Source: Methanosarcinales archaeon (lineage in GTDB: Archaea; Halobacteriota; Methanosarcinia; Methanosarcinales; EX4572-44). Taken from it: a DNA stretch of 6,980 nucleotides. Positions within the stretch are counted from its first letter, which is position 1. Every line of letters starts with the position of its first letter. Position numbers and translations under genes: made by a program. The notes below the pieces were generated by a model. That model worked only from the letters and a program-made list of their open reading frames with translations, was not told the DNA's origin and made no database searches. Positions 6,630-6,980 of this stretch are shown here, piece after piece. Location of the stretch: NCBI GenBank assembly GCA_004212095.1, contig RXIJ01000098.1, positions 1 through 6,980 of the forward strand. Reading direction: 5' to 3'.

Positions 6630-6645
6630 AAGTTGTGCACAGGTT
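6630..6645. promoter_or_regulatory. imperfect palindrome upstream of the valS promoter
   Basis: AAGTTGTG and CACAGGTT form a 16-base palindrome with six of eight positions paired, centred on a perfect TGTGCACA (6634-6641). It sits about 35-50 bases upstream of the TATA-like boxes. On the - strand it contains TGCACAACTT, also the core of the hairpin repeats at 684 and 842. Could be an activator site or chance. Confidence 0.25.
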
Positions 6646-6672
6646 CAGTCAAAGGTTGCCAGCTATCTATGC

Positions 6673-6813
6673 TTACGTTGTATGCAGTTTCTTGACACCT
6701 TTTTTCCGTAAAATTGAGCCGTGCAGCAGCCGGGCATAATCAATAAGGATGTTATCGTATTCTGCCTGCCCGGGCTCACCTGACGGAGTGCGTATTGCCT
6801 TAACAAGGCTCAT
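6673..6813 (-). CDS. possible small protein, 46 residues, unrecognised
   Basis: ATG 6813 to TAA 6673-6675. The reading starts MSLVKAIRTPSGEPG and ends LRKKGVKKLHTT, with a basic C-terminus and no membrane segment. The frame remains open upstream to a stop at 6889-6891, giving 71 codons without a better start. Its G+C-rich middle and plausible amino-acid mix make it look coding, but there is no family match and no clear ribosome site. It may be the tail of a broken gene: a 30-residue frame starting at GTG 6892 (MKITVHQQSF, ending at TAA 6800-6802) overlaps its start in another frame. It lies between the edge gene and valS, on the same strand. Confidence 0.3.
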   Translation of the reverse strand: MSLVKAIRTPSGEPGQAEYDNILIDYARLLHGSILRKKGVKKLHTT

Positions 6814-6860
6814 TCTTCCGGAAATCGGGCATCCGGTCAAACATGCTCGAAGCAGTGCCT

Positions 6861-6893
6861 GAAAAAGATTGTTGATGCACAGTGATTTTCACA
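6861..6893 (-). terminator. possible end of the right-edge gene
   Basis: Immediately after the TAG at 6894-6896 the - strand has GTGA AAA TCAC, a small perfect stem, and then TCTTTTTC about 20 bases on. Short T-run and weak hairpin; low confidence. Confidence 0.25.
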
Positions 6894-6980
6894 CTACTGG
6901 TGTTTCTGTCGTGTGATTGAACGAATATTTTCTTTTACGGTTTCAGCGCTTCGCACATCCATAAGTCCCTCAAAAATAGC
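6894..6980 (-). CDS. C-terminal end of an unidentified gene (partial)
   Basis: 28 codons run in from the right edge to TAG at 6894-6896, reading AIFEGLMDVRSAETVKEN and ending SITRQKHQ. The charged, helix-prone composition and correct - strand stop suggest a true soluble C-terminus; the other two - frames close at once or within 15 codons. It is too short to assign a family. It would lie upstream of valS on the same strand, separated by 371 bases, so it probably belongs to a separate transcript. Confidence 0.5.
   Translation of the reverse strand, partial: AIFEGLMDVRSAETVKENIRSITRQKHQ

Larger units (their letters stand above)
6535..6893. other. intergenic region upstream of valS
   Basis: It holds the valS promoter (6575-6594), the palindrome near 6630, a possible 46-codon ORF (6673-6813) and a weak terminator by the edge gene. 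A long-range stem, CCGGGCA (6730-6736) with TGCCCGG (6767-6773) around a 30-base loop, falls inside the small ORF. No tRNA, rRNA or known riboswitch pattern is seen. Confidence 0.5.

Noticed and set aside
6730..6773. CCGGGCA/TGCCCGG stem as a riboswitch or small RNA
   Set aside because: A single 7-bp stem with a 30-base loop in a G+C-rich patch is not enough, and no known RNA family pattern is visible.
6749..6862. A 37-codon + strand ORF with an AAGGATG start context
   Set aside because: Too short, no recognisable family, and it is antisense to the somewhat better - strand frame at 6673-6813.
6900..6930. tRNA T-arm-like GTTCAATC on the - strand
   Set aside because: No acceptor stem or anticodon arm can be found around it, and it lies in the open frame of the edge gene.

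Overview
The window looks like archaeal chromosome of moderate G+C, most likely from a methanogen- or ANME-related euryarchaeal lineage. The reasons are an archaeal-type valyl-tRNA synthetase, a membrane protein of the Agl23 glycosylation-associated family, a small archaeal-style winged-helix protein, TATA-box-like promoters and T-rich ends in place of bacterial hairpin terminators. The lineage is an inference; no marker in the window fixes it below phylum level.

Layout from left to right: a winged-helix DNA-binding protein on the + strand (84-680, frame open to the window edge); an unusual intergenic region (681-1060) with a nearly identical tandem duplication (105 and 92 bp), three copies of a short GCACAACTTCGTCG hairpin motif and two perfect 9-bp-arm palindromes; an Agl23-like multi-pass membrane protein on the + strand (1061-2596); a 39-bp convergent gap with T-tracts on both strands; an FAD-dependent oxidoreductase on the - strand (2636-3925); valS on the - strand (3922-6522), overlapping the oxidoreductase by ATGA; a 371-bp spacer carrying the valS promoter and a possible small ORF; and the last 28 codons of an unidentified - strand gene at the right edge.

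valS and the oxidoreductase form a probable translationally coupled pair read from a promoter with two tandem TATA-like boxes. The Agl23-like gene faces them and ends against them. Agl23 relatives belong to protein/S-layer glycosylation, and oxidoreductases of this HemY/amine-oxidase-like class often sit in polysaccharide or lipid modification clusters, so the two may share a cell-envelope role; this is inference from position and family.

The part most worth a second look is 681-1060. The repeats duplicate a TATA-like box, place a palindrome where transcription of the Agl23-like gene would begin, and follow directly after a gene for a putative DNA-binding protein. That suggests a rearranging or switchable control region, but nothing in the sequence proves it.
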